Of a stretch of DNA of 18,471 bases, positions 1 to 6,696 are shown in pieces. The notes beneath the pieces were generated by a model, which saw nothing but the letters and a program-made list of their open reading frames with translations, made no database searches and was not told the origin of the DNA. The translations under genes and the position numbers were made by a program. Source of the stretch: CAZOKH01 sp964580315 (GTDB lineage: Bacteria; Chloroflexota; Anaerolineae; Anaerolineales; Anaerolineaceae); contig CAZOKH010000072.1 of assembly GCA_964580315.1 (NCBI GenBank), positions 1 to 18,471 of the forward strand, in the 5' to 3' direction. Within the stretch, counting starts at the first letter, position 1; every line of letters starts with the position of its first letter.

Positions 1-90
1 GGTCTGCCGTGTCCCCATTTATCATTTTATACCTTTGGGTTGATCATACTAATGATACAGGGATGTACCAGAATTTTCCACGCTTATTTG

Positions 91-99
91 TGGTATATT
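91..99 (+). promoter_or_regulatory. extended -10 promoter element of the first kinase gene
   Basis: TG-G-TATATT at 91-99 matches an extended -10 element. It would place a transcript start near 106 and a leader of about 40 nt before the ATG at 146. A small CCCC-ATC-GGGG hairpin (117-127) lies in that leader. No convincing -35 hexamer is visible, so this is a weak prediction. Confidence 0.4.
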
Positions 100-145
100 T
101 TTAAACAATCAAACCTACCCCATCGGGGACATCGAGGAAGCGCGC

Positions 146-796
146 ATGTATTTGGCCATTGAAGGTGTGATCGGCGTTGGAAAAACCACCCTGGCGCGGC
201 TGCTGCAGCCGGCGTTTGACGCCGTGGTGCAGTTGGAAGTGTTTGAAGAAAATCCCTTCCTGAGCGATTTCTACGGCGACCGCGCCCGTTATGCTTTTCA
301 AACCCAAATTTTCTTCCTGCTCAGCCGCTACCGCCAGCAAAACAAAAGCGTTCCACTAACCCTGGCCGAAGGCCGCCACCTGGTTAGCGACTACACATTT
401 GAAAAAGACGCCCTGTTTGCGCGCATCAACCTGCAGGGCGACGAATTGGAAATGTACTACCGCGTGCAAGAGGCGCTCAGTGAAAAAATCACCCAGCCCA
501 ACCTGGTGGTGTATTTGCGCGCCGAAACCGACGTGCTGATGCAGCGCATCGCCCTGCGCGACCGCTCTTATGAGCGCCAGATGGAACGCGACTATATTGA
601 CCAGCTCAACCGGGCTTATGATGAATTCTTTTTGAAGAACGTAAACCTGCCGTTTCCCGTGCTGGCCATTGATACCAATGAACTGGACTATGTGCGCCGC
701 CCCGAACACCTGCAGTGGATCGAAAATCGCATCCGCCAGACGCTGCAAATGCCGCCGTTCCAACCCGAACTGCCCATCTCGCTGGGTGAGGAATAA
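146..796 (+). CDS. deoxynucleoside kinase, deoxyguanosine-kinase-like
   Basis: 216-aa P-loop kinase of the deoxynucleoside kinase family, expected to transfer the ATP gamma-phosphate to the 5'-OH of a deoxynucleoside in cytosolic salvage. Visible are the P-loop GVIGVGKTT (residues 7-15), the family motif EENPFLSDFY (about 34-43), FQTQIFFLLSR (51-61), the SDY segment (81-83) in the position of the DRS/ADY motif, and an Arg-rich lid (RIALRDRSYERQM, about 134-146). The SDY form resembles the ADY of Bacillus Dgk rather than the DRS of dCK/dAK enzymes, so dGK is the preferred substrate class by inference. The start at 146 has GAGGAAG at 134-140, 5 nt upstream. A nucleotidyltransferase gene follows 39 bp later on the same strand, and a second kinase of the complementary type is at 2825-3481. 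Family assignment is secure; substrate is not. Confidence 0.88.
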   Translation: MYLAIEGVIGVGKTTLARLLQPAFDAVVQLEVFEENPFLSDFYGDRARYAFQTQIFFLLSRYRQQNKSVPLTLAEGRHLVSDYTFEKDALFARINLQGDELEMYYRVQEALSEKITQPNLVVYLRAETDVLMQRIALRDRSYERQMERDYIDQLNRAYDEFFLKNVNLPFPVLAIDTNELDYVRRPEHLQWIENRIRQTLQMPPFQPELPISLGEE

Positions 797-835
797 AGAA
801 CTGCACCAAAATTTAATCATCTGGAAGACTGCCTC

Positions 836-1849
836 ATGCGTATTACCCGCGAAACCTTGCTAAAACTGGCCCGCCAGGCGGTGGAGAAAAAAGTCCGCTC
901 TGACCCCACGCTGTTTTGCGTTTACCTCACCGGTTCGCTGCTGCAAGGCGAAGCCATGCTGGGTGGAGCAGCCGACATTGACCTGGTTTTTATTCACGAC
1001 CGGCCGCAAATCATCCCGCGCGAAGTGGAAGCCGTCACAGAAGATATCAGCCTGGATATCGCCCATTATTCGGTCAGCGACTTTCAGCAACCGCGCACCC
1101 TGCGCAACGATCCGTGGCTGGGCAGTTTTTTGTGCCAGGGACCGCTGGTGCTGCACGACAAGCGCCACTGGTTTGAATATACCCAGGCCAGCGTGTGCGC
1201 CCAGTTCAACCATGCTGAATATGTGCACCGCCGCGCGCAGAGCCTGGCCGAACAGGCGCGCGCCCACTGGATGGATTTGCACACCGCCAGCCTGGAAGGC
1301 GCTGCCGAGTTGATGTCGTACCTGCGGTCTCTTGAAAAAGCCTCCAATGCCATTGCCTGTTTAATCGGTGTGCCTCTTTCCGAGCGGCGACTGTTCCTCG
1401 ATTTTCCCAAACGCGCCGAAGCGCTGGGACGCCCTGAACTGGCGCCCCAGTTGAGCGAGCTGCTGATGAACCAGTCCATCACCCTGGAAGAGTGGGAAAG
1501 CTGGGTGCAGAGCTTTAAAGAAGCACACGCCACACTGGCGCGCCTCAAAGCCTGCCCCCCGCGGTTGGCTGCCCTGCGCCTTCCATATTATGAAAAATCC
1601 ATGAACGCCCTGGTGGATGACGAGCCCGTATCAGCCATGTGGATTTTACTGCGCACCTGGACGTTGACCCTGACCTGCCTGAATCCCGAGTACCGCGGCA
1701 AAAAAGTGTGGGATGAAGCCTGCGCTGCTTTGCAACTGGATCCAGAACATCTGCCCGAACGGGTGGAAGCATTGGACGCTTTTCTGGATCATATTGAAGA
1801 ATTACTTGATCTCTACGCACGCGGCAATGGGGTCGTTACCTCGATTTAA
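836..1849 (+). CDS. nucleotidyltransferase-domain protein with helical C-terminal region
   Basis: 337 aa. The N-terminal region has the pol-beta-type nucleotidyltransferase signature: TGS at 32-34, then ADID (D47 and D49), with a plausible third carboxylate at D74 in the strand ISLDIAHYS. Such domains transfer a nucleotide from an NTP to a hydroxyl acceptor; the acceptor here is unknown. The remainder (about 100-337) is mostly predicted helix, with a segment (Ser-Leu-Glu-Lys-Ala-Ser-Asn, near 164-170) that could form a HEPN-like or substrate-binding helical domain. I do not recognise the specific family. It lies 39 bp downstream of the deoxynucleoside kinase, probably co-transcribed, and immediately upstream of the DnaA-box-rich intergenic region. 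Aminoglycoside or lincosamide nucleotidyltransferase-like and MNT-like antitoxin readings remain open; no toxin partner is adjacent. Confidence 0.75.
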   Translation: MRITRETLLKLARQAVEKKVRSDPTLFCVYLTGSLLQGEAMLGGAADIDLVFIHDRPQIIPREVEAVTEDISLDIAHYSVSDFQQPRTLRNDPWLGSFLCQGPLVLHDKRHWFEYTQASVCAQFNHAEYVHRRAQSLAEQARAHWMDLHTASLEGAAELMSYLRSLEKASNAIACLIGVPLSERRLFLDFPKRAEALGRPELAPQLSELLMNQSITLEEWESWVQSFKEAHATLARLKACPPRLAALRLPYYEKSMNALVDDEPVSAMWILLRTWTLTLTCLNPEYRGKKVWDEACAALQLDPEHLPERVEALDAFLDHIEELLDLYARGNGVVTSI

Positions 1850-2300
1850 TCCCCCACCGCCTGTGGATAACTTGCCAAAAACTGTGGATAACTATTGAAA
1901 GTTGTGGAAAAACCGGGTTACTTTAAGCCAAATTCGTCCAATTCTTTTCACAATTCCATTAACTTTTCGAATCAATTAAAATTTCTAATTTTTATCCTCT
2001 TTTTATCCACATCAGCATAAGGATAACTTCTGCCAGGAAAAACTCCGTATATGGAAATTTTCGCCAGATTTCCGCTATGAATGCCCATATATGGGTGTCA
2101 AAAAAACATCCCGGACTGTTTCCACAGTATCCACACCCCCTATTACTAATACGATTAACTATTAATAATAAAAATAAAGATGTTGATATTGGTTGGATAC
2201 ACAGCCAACAAGAATAAGATTTTTCCTATCAAAAATCCCTAAATTTCCCCGTAACTTTTTTTCATTTTTAGTGTCTTATGTATATGTGTTGGTTGAAATA
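1850..2300. other. AT-rich intergenic region with DnaA-box cluster, candidate replication origin
   Basis: No gene is visible in the 632 bp between 1850 and 2481. Three perfect copies of the 9-mer TTATCCACA occur: 1862-1870 and 1883-1891 on the minus strand and 2003-2011 on the plus strand. One-mismatch copies sit at 1903-1911 (minus) and 2127-2135 (plus); two-mismatch copies at 1992-2000 and 2118-2126. The first three start 21 and 20 bp apart in the same orientation, about two helical turns. The 1992/2003 pair is 11 bp apart. A 12-bp palindrome CCCATATATGGG (2084-2095) lies between, and very AT-rich sequence follows from about 2140 to 2400. This layout resembles oriC with an unwinding element. 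Alternatives are a DnaA-regulated promoter of spoVS or a DnaA titration site. dnaA and dnaN are not in the window. Confidence 0.5.
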
Positions 2301-2328
2301 TTTACAGTTTTTAAATCTGATTTATAAT
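2301..2328 (+). promoter_or_regulatory. upstream spoVS promoter
   Basis: TTTACA (2301-2306) and a perfect TATAAT (2323-2328) are separated by 16 bp. Transcription from about 2335 would give a leader near 147 nt ahead of spoVS. Confidence 0.5.
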
Positions 2329-2353
2329 ATTAACAACAGGTTAAAGATACCGC

Positions 2354-2382
2354 TTGAATATACAACGCAAATCTTGTATTAT
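2354..2382 (+). promoter_or_regulatory. downstream spoVS promoter
   Basis: TTGAAT (2354-2359) and TATTAT (2377-2382) with exactly 17 bp spacing form a second plausible sigma-A-type promoter, with a start near 2389. Two promoters in tandem would suggest regulated expression of spoVS. Confidence 0.45.
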
Positions 2383-2481
2383 TTTGATAGAAATAAGGTG
2401 GAATGTATATAAAAGCCCCTTAATGGTGAAATAACGCTATTCAAACCAGAGAAACATATCAAAATCAATTGGGAGAATATT

Positions 2482-2742
2482 ATGGACGTCATCAAAGTTA
2501 AAGCGAACTCCCGCACTGCAGCAGTAGCCGGGGCAATTGCAGGAGTAATCCGCGAACATAAGCATGCCGACGTACAGGCAATTGGGGCTGGCGCTGTGAA
2601 CCAGGCCGTCAAGGCGCTGGTTCTTGCCAAAGGTTACCTGGCGGAAGACGGTATAAACGTGGTTTGTGCTCCCGAGTTCGTGGATGTGGAAATTGATGGG
2701 AAAGTGCGTACAGCGATTAAACTGGTGGTAGAACCTCGCTGA
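2482..2742 (+). CDS. spoVS: stage V sporulation protein S (SpoVS) family protein
   Basis: 86 aa, the normal size for SpoVS, a small nucleic-acid-binding protein with an Alba-like fold. The sequence is near-canonical: MDVIKVKANSRTAAVAGAIA at the start, the VQAIGAGAVNQAVKAL core (about 31-46), and the C-terminal half of strands ending in KLVVEPR. The start is set by GGGAG (2471-2475), 6 nt before the ATG. In Bacillus it affects asymmetric septation and coat assembly. It is also widespread in non-sporulating Chloroflexota, Thermus and others, where the role is unclear. No other sporulation gene is in the window. It sits immediately downstream of the DnaA-box field, with tandem promoters, and stands alone because the next gene is on the opposite strand. 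Confidence 0.95.
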   Translation: MDVIKVKANSRTAAVAGAIAGVIREHKHADVQAIGAGAVNQAVKALVLAKGYLAEDGINVVCAPEFVDVEIDGKVRTAIKLVVEPR

Positions 2743-2824
2743 TCGCAACCATTTGGGGATAGCCGTTCCACAACACGCAAGACAACCCAGATTACGGGAG
2801 GGAGATGGGTTTCTATATGGGTGC

Positions 2825-3481
2825 CTATAAATCTGTCATTTCATCAGCCTGAAAAATGACTTCATCTTTACCAGTGAGTTTCTCTTGAACTTTTCGCGTC
2901 ACCAGGTCCAGGTGGCGTGAGTGAGCCACATAATCCAGGTCGTCGGCGGGCACTGTGAGCACCGGGCACAGTGTGAAACTGCTGATCCATTTCTCGTACA
3001 ACTGGTTTAGTTGATCCAGGTAATCGGGCGGAATGGTGCGTTCATAGTCGCGGTTGCGCAGGGCAATGCGTTTCATCAACGTGGGCACTGAGGCGCGCAG
3101 ATAGATCAACAGGTCGGGTGCGGGCAAAAACTGGGTGAGGGTGCGGTAAAGCGTCCAGTAGGTTTCAAAGTCACGCGCACTGAGCGCCCCCTGCTGGCCC
3201 AGGTTCTGCGCGAATACCTCGGCGTCTTCATAAATGCTGCGGTCTTGAATGACCGATCCGGTAAAGTGCAGCAATTGCTGGTGAATTTGCAGGCGGTGGG
3301 TGAGAAAAAAGATTTGCGAATGAAACCCCCAGGCGTGCATGTCTTTGTAAAAATCGGTTAAATAGGGGTTTTCAGCCACAGGCTCATAAAAGGGCTCCCA
3401 GTCTAAACGCTGGCACAGCAAGCGCACCAGGGTTGATTTTCCCACGCCAATATTTCCGGCCACCGCCACAAATTTTTTCAT
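2825..3481 (-). CDS. deoxynucleoside kinase, deoxyadenosine/deoxycytidine-kinase-like
   Basis: 218 aa. P-loop GNIGVGKST (9-17), VAENPYLTDFY (35-45), FHSQIFFLTHR (53-63), DRSIYED (80-86) and the lid RIALRNRDYER follow the family order. DRSIYED and the later YEKWISSFTLCPVL segment are close to Bacillus Dck (YaaF), so dAdo/dCyd is the likely substrate. It would complement the Dgk-like enzyme at 146-796, as in the Dgk/Dck pairs of Firmicutes. The start at 3481 is chosen over an in-frame ATG at 3493 because GGAGG (3487-3491) lies 5 nt upstream of it, inside the longer reading. A minus-strand -10 TATAAT at 3504-3509 gives a very short leader. The upstream ferredoxin is separated by an intrinsic terminator, so this is a single-gene unit. 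Confidence 0.9.
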   Translation of the reverse strand: MKKFVAVAGNIGVGKSTLVRLLCQRLDWEPFYEPVAENPYLTDFYKDMHAWGFHSQIFFLTHRLQIHQQLLHFTGSVIQDRSIYEDAEVFAQNLGQQGALSARDFETYWTLYRTLTQFLPAPDLLIYLRASVPTLMKRIALRNRDYERTIPPDYLDQLNQLYEKWISSFTLCPVLTVPADDLDYVAHSRHLDLVTRKVQEKLTGKDEVIFQADEMTDL

Positions 3482-3503
3482 CTTTGCCTCCATCTCAAGG
3501 GTG

Positions 3504-3509
3504 ATTATA
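3504..3509 (-). promoter_or_regulatory. -10 element of the second deoxynucleoside kinase
   Basis: Perfect TATAAT on the minus strand, lying between the ferredoxin terminator and the kinase start. Expected transcript start is near 3497, about 16 nt before the ATG at 3481. No good -35 is visible at 16-18 bp. Confidence 0.4.
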
Positions 3510-3539
3510 CATTACGCGGGAGGTGCAACTGCGTCTTTG

Positions 3540-3580
3540 CAAAACAAAAAATTCCCCGTTGATAATAAAGCGGGGAATTG
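3540..3580 (-). terminator. intrinsic terminator of the ferredoxin gene
   Basis: AATTCCCCG (3550-3558) pairs perfectly with CGGGGAATT (3571-3579) around a 12-nt loop. Read on the minus strand the stem is followed at once by TTTTTTGTTTTG. This is a classical Rho-independent terminator between the ferredoxin and the kinase. Confidence 0.85.
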
Positions 3581-3608
3581 ATTGAACACATGTAAGAAAA
3601 GTTGAGTT

Positions 3609-3785
3609 CTAGGCCGGAGAAATGGCTTCGACCGGGCAGACCTCCACGCATTTCGCGTGATCCTTGCATTTTGCAGCATCAATCACATGATATCCTTCAT
3701 CAGCTTCGTAGATGGCTTCTTCCGGGCATTCTGCCGCACATGAGCCGCAGTTAATGCAGACGTCGGGATCAATTTTGTACGCCAT
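3609..3785 (-). CDS. small 2x[4Fe-4S]-type ferredoxin with Cys-to-His change in second motif
   Basis: 58 aa, translated from the minus strand; the size of clostridial-type ferredoxins, which are cytosolic low-potential electron carriers. The first motif is intact: C10-x2-C13-x2-C16-x3-C20-P. The second reads C40-x2-H43-x2-C46-x3-C50-P, so the second ligand of the second motif is His (codon CAC). In this fold cluster I would use C10, C13, C16 and C50 (complete). Cluster II would use C40, H43, C46 and C20 and may be [3Fe-4S] or His-ligated. The gene has its own promoter (TTGACA/TAATCT) and terminator, hence is monocistronic. AAGGAT about 8 nt before the ATG can serve as RBS. It is divergent from the lipoprotein at 4012. 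Confidence 0.9.
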   Translation of the reverse strand: MAYKIDPDVCINCGSCAAECPEEAIYEADEGYHVIDAAKCKDHAKCVEVCPVEAISPA

Positions 3786-3828
3786 GGGATCATCCTTTCA
3801 TTTCGAGATTAGTTTACAGCCTGGATAT

Positions 3829-3858
3829 AGATTAACATAACCTGACCGTTTTTGTCAA
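3829..3858 (-). promoter_or_regulatory. ferredoxin promoter
   Basis: On the minus strand TTGACA (3853-3858, perfect -35) is followed after 18 bp by TAATCT (3829-3834). The direction and distance fit the ferredoxin start at 3785. Confidence 0.6.
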
Positions 3859-3922
3859 CGATTTTTAGATGGTTTTTATCACTCATTCACATTCTGAATG
3901 TCACATTTTTGGTAAATAAAAT

Positions 3923-3949
3923 ACCTTGCAGGATTGTGAAGCGCAAGGT
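3923..3949. promoter_or_regulatory. inverted repeat in the divergent ferredoxin/lipoprotein spacer
   Basis: ACCTTGC (3923-3929) and GCAAGGT (3943-3949) form a 7-bp inverted repeat with a 13-nt centre, just upstream of the lipoprotein -10. A second short palindrome ACATTC-T-GAATGT lies near 3890-3902. Either could be an operator; there is no further support. Confidence 0.3.
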
Positions 3950-3969
3950 CTATCAAATCAGGTTCATTT

Positions 3970-3978
3970 TGTTATAAT
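3970..3978 (+). promoter_or_regulatory. extended -10 promoter of the lipoprotein gene
   Basis: TG-T-TATAAT is a perfect extended -10, about 33 nt before the preferred ATG at 4012. No clear -35 hexamer, which extended -10 promoters can lack. Confidence 0.5.
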
Positions 3979-4011
3979 CAAATTTAATCTGCTGTTTTAT
4001 TGATCCGAACT

Positions 4012-5517
4012 ATGAGCAAACACGAACCGACAGGCAAACCATTGGCTTCAGGTAAATTTCCCCGGCGAAAATCGTTGTGGTTTTTGTTTTTCACGCCGGT
4101 GGCGATGCTGTTGATGGTTAGTTGCAGCCTGTTTCCCCTGCGCTTGCCCTTTTCAATTTCCTTCCTAGACCGGTTTTACGAGGGTCAACAAAGCTCAACC
4201 CGGCCGGTGCTCACCCTCACCGCCATTTTGCAGAATCTCACCCTGCCGTCTGATCAGGATATCATCCCTTCAAATACTCCGGGCAGGCTGACGCGCGCCG
4301 CCAGCACCCAGACCGCCGCGCAAGGACAAACCGATCAGCCGCAGCCGTTTGGCGATGGTGAAGGAACCGTCGGTGTTCAGACCGGCACACATGCCTCCAG
4401 CGGCACGCCGCGCCCCACCGGAACGCAAACCCGCGTGCCCACCTCCACCTGGTATATCTATTACTTCCCCACGCGCACTTCGGTGTCCAGCAGCTATACG
4501 CGCACGCCCACCCGCACACCAACCAGAACGGTAACCCGCACGCCTACCAAAACCCTGACCCCAACTATTAATCAGACTGGAACTGCATCTGCCCAGACCG
4601 CCACCCAGGATGCTGCCAATAAAACGGCAACTGCCATTGTTGAAAACCAGACAGCAACATCAGTGGCGCTGACAGAGGTGGCGGTTGCCTGTGCAGCGGT
4701 GGAGAAAAACATTGCTTATAACGCTGATTCCAATGGCGATGGGTTTACTGATGTGATGATAATGGATGTGACCGGTGTTTGCCGTGAGGTGGTGTTTGCG
4801 GGCACCGGCAGCCTGCAACCGCTGGTGGATGACTGGTCGCCGGATGGGAATCAACTGGTGCTTGAATGGGACGGCAATTTATATTTGATCAATACCGATG
4901 GCACCGGGTTGAATACCATCGATACTTCATTGAGCGGCTCCAACAGTCAGGCTGCCTGGTCATCAGACGGCTTGATTGTCTTTCGCAATGTTTCTTCCGG
5001 CGGGCAGGCAGACCTCTACCGCGTTCAGCCGGGCGGAGGTACAGCGGAACCATTAACCAACGATCCATCTGACGACAGCGCCCCGGCCTGGTCGCCGGAT
5101 GGTAACAAGATAGCATTTGTTTCGAACCGGGATGGTAATACTGATCTCTACATTCTTACCGTCGGCGGCGGAATTACGCGCTTTTCGGAAAATGAGCAAT
5201 TGGAAGATACGCCTCGCTGGTCACCGGATGGCAATACGCTATTGTTTGCCCGCAAAGAAAGTTCCGGCGCTGCTCCCGATTTGTTTTTGGTGTCGCCATC
5301 TGACTGGAGTGCTATTCAAACCGAGTTTACCAATGCATCCGGACACGACTCCTCTGATAGCCAGCCTGCCTGGTCAAGCAACGGTAATCAGATTTTATGG
5401 ATATCGAATCGCGATGGGAGCAGCGAGATTTACCTGATGTCCAGCGATGAGGGGGGTGCCCAGGCTAAAATCAATAACGTCACCAGCGGCGAACAGCACC
5501 CGCGCTGGAAACCCTAG
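4012..5517 (+). CDS. TolB-like beta-propeller lipoprotein with Thr/Pro-rich stalk
   Basis: 501 aa from the ATG at 4012; an in-frame TTG at 4000 would add four residues. Domains in order: basic N-terminus (KFPRRK, 15-20), hydrophobic segment (21-35) and a lipobox-like MVSC with C38 as probable lipidation site. Then comes a Thr/Ser/Pro/Gln-rich linker (about 60-225) including repeated RTPT/TRTP units near 163-185. A DxNxDGxxD calcium-loop-like motif follows (about 239-247). Last are at least four WD40-like/PD40 repeats of the form W-S-x-D-G-x-x-(I/L) (about 265-501), as in the TolB propeller. It is presumably anchored outside the membrane and may bind protein or polysaccharide; no catalytic motif is visible. 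Its stop codon abuts the stop of the convergent CDF gene with no spacer. Function beyond this is not assignable. Confidence 0.85.
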   Translation: MSKHEPTGKPLASGKFPRRKSLWFLFFTPVAMLLMVSCSLFPLRLPFSISFLDRFYEGQQSSTRPVLTLTAILQNLTLPSDQDIIPSNTPGRLTRAASTQTAAQGQTDQPQPFGDGEGTVGVQTGTHASSGTPRPTGTQTRVPTSTWYIYYFPTRTSVSSSYTRTPTRTPTRTVTRTPTKTLTPTINQTGTASAQTATQDAANKTATAIVENQTATSVALTEVAVACAAVEKNIAYNADSNGDGFTDVMIMDVTGVCREVVFAGTGSLQPLVDDWSPDGNQLVLEWDGNLYLINTDGTGLNTIDTSLSGSNSQAAWSSDGLIVFRNVSSGGQADLYRVQPGGGTAEPLTNDPSDDSAPAWSPDGNKIAFVSNRDGNTDLYILTVGGGITRFSENEQLEDTPRWSPDGNTLLFARKESSGAAPDLFLVSPSDWSAIQTEFTNASGHDSSDSQPAWSSNGNQILWISNRDGSSEIYLMSSDEGGAQAKINNVTSGEQHPRWKP

Positions 5518-6447
5518 TTACTGGCTTTCATTGTATTCCTGCCAGGTTTCCAGCCCTTCCCCTTCCGGTTCCAGGTGAACATAGGCGCGGTCAACCTCGG
5601 GAATTTCTTCCAGGTGTTCGATAATTTCATCATTGATGCGGTGCGCCTCTTCAAAACTGAGGTCGGCAGCCACATTGACATGCATATCGACCACCAGGCG
5701 CGTGCCGGAATATTCGGTAATGGTCTGGTGCACCTGCTGCACTCCTTCCACCGCTTCGGCCACTTCCACCAGGTGCTGGCGCAGCTCTGCTGAAGCACCC
5801 GAACCGGTCAGGAAATTGAGATTCTCCCGCCCGGCGCGCAGGGCGCTCAGGAAAATATAAACAGACACAAGCAGACCGGCGGCGGGGTCGAGCAGCGGGT
5901 GAAGGTAAAATGAACCCAGCGCGCCCACAAATGCTGCCGATGAGGTCAGCACATCATTCAAATTGTCGCGCGCGGCAGTGCGCAGGGTGGGACTGCTGAG
6001 GCGCAGGGCGAGCTGGTGGATGAGCAGGAACATGATGGCTTTGACGACGGCGCTGACCAGCAGTGTGATGGTGGGTAAACCGGGTTGGATGGGAAGCCCG
6101 CCTCGCACCAGTACCCCGATGGAAGTGCGCGCGGCTTCGTAGCCTGCCAGCCCCATTGCGAATGTGATGGCCATGCCCACCAGCGGTTCAAAGCGCCCGT
6201 GTCCCTGCGGGTGCGACAGGTCGGGCGGGCGCAGCGCCACCCAGATTCCCAGCACAATCAGCAGCGAATAAGCCACATCTGAAATCGAATTGGCGGCATC
6301 GGCATACAGCGCTGCGCTGCCGGTTAAACCGGCGGCGGCTCCCTTGCCCGCTGCCAGCAAAACATTACCGGCCAGGGTGATGATCAGGGCGCGGGTATAG
6401 AGCTTATTGTTTTGTGAATCGGGCTGGTAAGAACGAGTCCATTGCAT
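5518..6447 (-). CDS. cation diffusion facilitator (CDF) family transporter
   Basis: 309 aa from the ATG at 6447; an in-frame TTG at 6462 is less likely. CDF proteins are inner-membrane antiporters exporting divalent metals (Zn, Fe, Mn, Co) for protons. Visible are an N-terminal hydrophobic helix (about 18-35), ALYADAANSISD in TM2 (D50 and D57 region), and the family signature HPQGHGRFEPLVG (79-91). TM5 has DNLNDVLTSS (161-170) with its Asp pair, and a cytoplasmic C-terminal domain follows (about 215-309) with an EIPEVDRAYVHLEPEG segment typical of the dimerising CDF tail. About six transmembrane segments are expected. Metal specificity cannot be read. It is convergent with the lipoprotein gene (zero-base gap) and no terminator is evident between them. 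Confidence 0.9.
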   Translation of the reverse strand: MQWTRSYQPDSQNNKLYTRALIITLAGNVLLAAGKGAAAGLTGSAALYADAANSISDVAYSLLIVLGIWVALRPPDLSHPQGHGRFEPLVGMAITFAMGLAGYEAARTSIGVLVRGGLPIQPGLPTITLLVSAVVKAIMFLLIHQLALRLSSPTLRTAARDNLNDVLTSSAAFVGALGSFYLHPLLDPAAGLLVSVYIFLSALRAGRENLNFLTGSGASAELRQHLVEVAEAVEGVQQVHQTITEYSGTRLVVDMHVNVAADLSFEEAHRINDEIIEHLEEIPEVDRAYVHLEPEGEGLETWQEYNESQ

Positions 6448-6534
6448 ACGATCCGCTTTCAAAAAACAGGCACAAATTCATTCTATGGATAGTGGATAAA
6501 TTTTAATCTATTGTGATAAAGAATGCAGCATTTT
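6448..6534. other. 5' flank of the CDF gene, no gene seen
   Basis: AT-rich spacer upstream of the CDF start. I see no clear promoter on the minus strand and no coding frame. It is followed by the block of extragenic repeats described separately. Confidence 0.4.
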
Positions 6535-6553
6535 CCCCTCCCAGTGGGAGGGG
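6535..6553. repeat. GC-rich extragenic palindrome
   Basis: CCCCTCCCA-g-TGGGAGGGG is a 9-bp perfect inverted repeat around one central base, followed by the G-rich run ccgggtggggatgggg. It is not followed by a T-run on the plus strand. On the minus strand it would be followed by GCTG-free AT-rich sequence. It resembles the REP-like palindromes scattered through environmental genomes rather than a terminator. Confidence 0.6.
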
Positions 6554-6619
6554 CCGGGTGGGGATGGGGCACACAGAGCCGTGGAGCACGCAGAAGAGCA
6601 CGCAGCAGGGTGTTGTGCA

Positions 6620-6684
6620 GTAGGGTGTGCTTCAGCGCACCAAGCTCTGCCGGCACAAAAACGGTGCGCCCAGGCGCACCCTAC
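6620..6684. repeat. double-hairpin MITE/REP-like element with GTAGGGTG termini
   Basis: A 65-bp element bounded by GTAGGGTGTGC (6620-6630) and GCGCACCCTAC (6674-6684), inverted with one mismatch. Inside are two hairpins: GGTGTGC-TTCA-GCGCACC (6624-6641) and GGTGCGCC-CA-GGCGCACC (8-bp perfect arms, about 6663-6681). This structure of paired hairpins with inverted ends resembles REP/BIME or small MITE elements. A 10-bp direct duplication GAGCACGCAG (6584-6593 and 6596-6605) lies just left of it. Confidence 0.6.
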
Positions 6685-6696
6685 GCGGCTTTTTTC

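Noticed and set aside
356..820. Minus-strand open frame opposite the first deoxynucleoside kinase
   Set aside because: It mirrors the kinase coding sequence, has no RBS or recognisable domain, and the plus strand holds a clear P-loop kinase.
836..1849. Toxin-antitoxin reading of the NTase (MNT/HEPN)
   Set aside because: No adjacent small HEPN gene; the protein is much longer than MNT antitoxins, and its neighbour is a deoxynucleoside kinase.
2482..2742. spoVS as evidence for an endospore former
   Set aside because: SpoVS occurs widely in non-sporulating lineages, and no other sporulation gene is present in the window.
2780..2817. Possible terminator after spoVS (AACCCA ... TGGGTT)
   Set aside because: The stem is only 6 bp with a 16-nt loop and no following T-run, so it is too weak to report as a feature.
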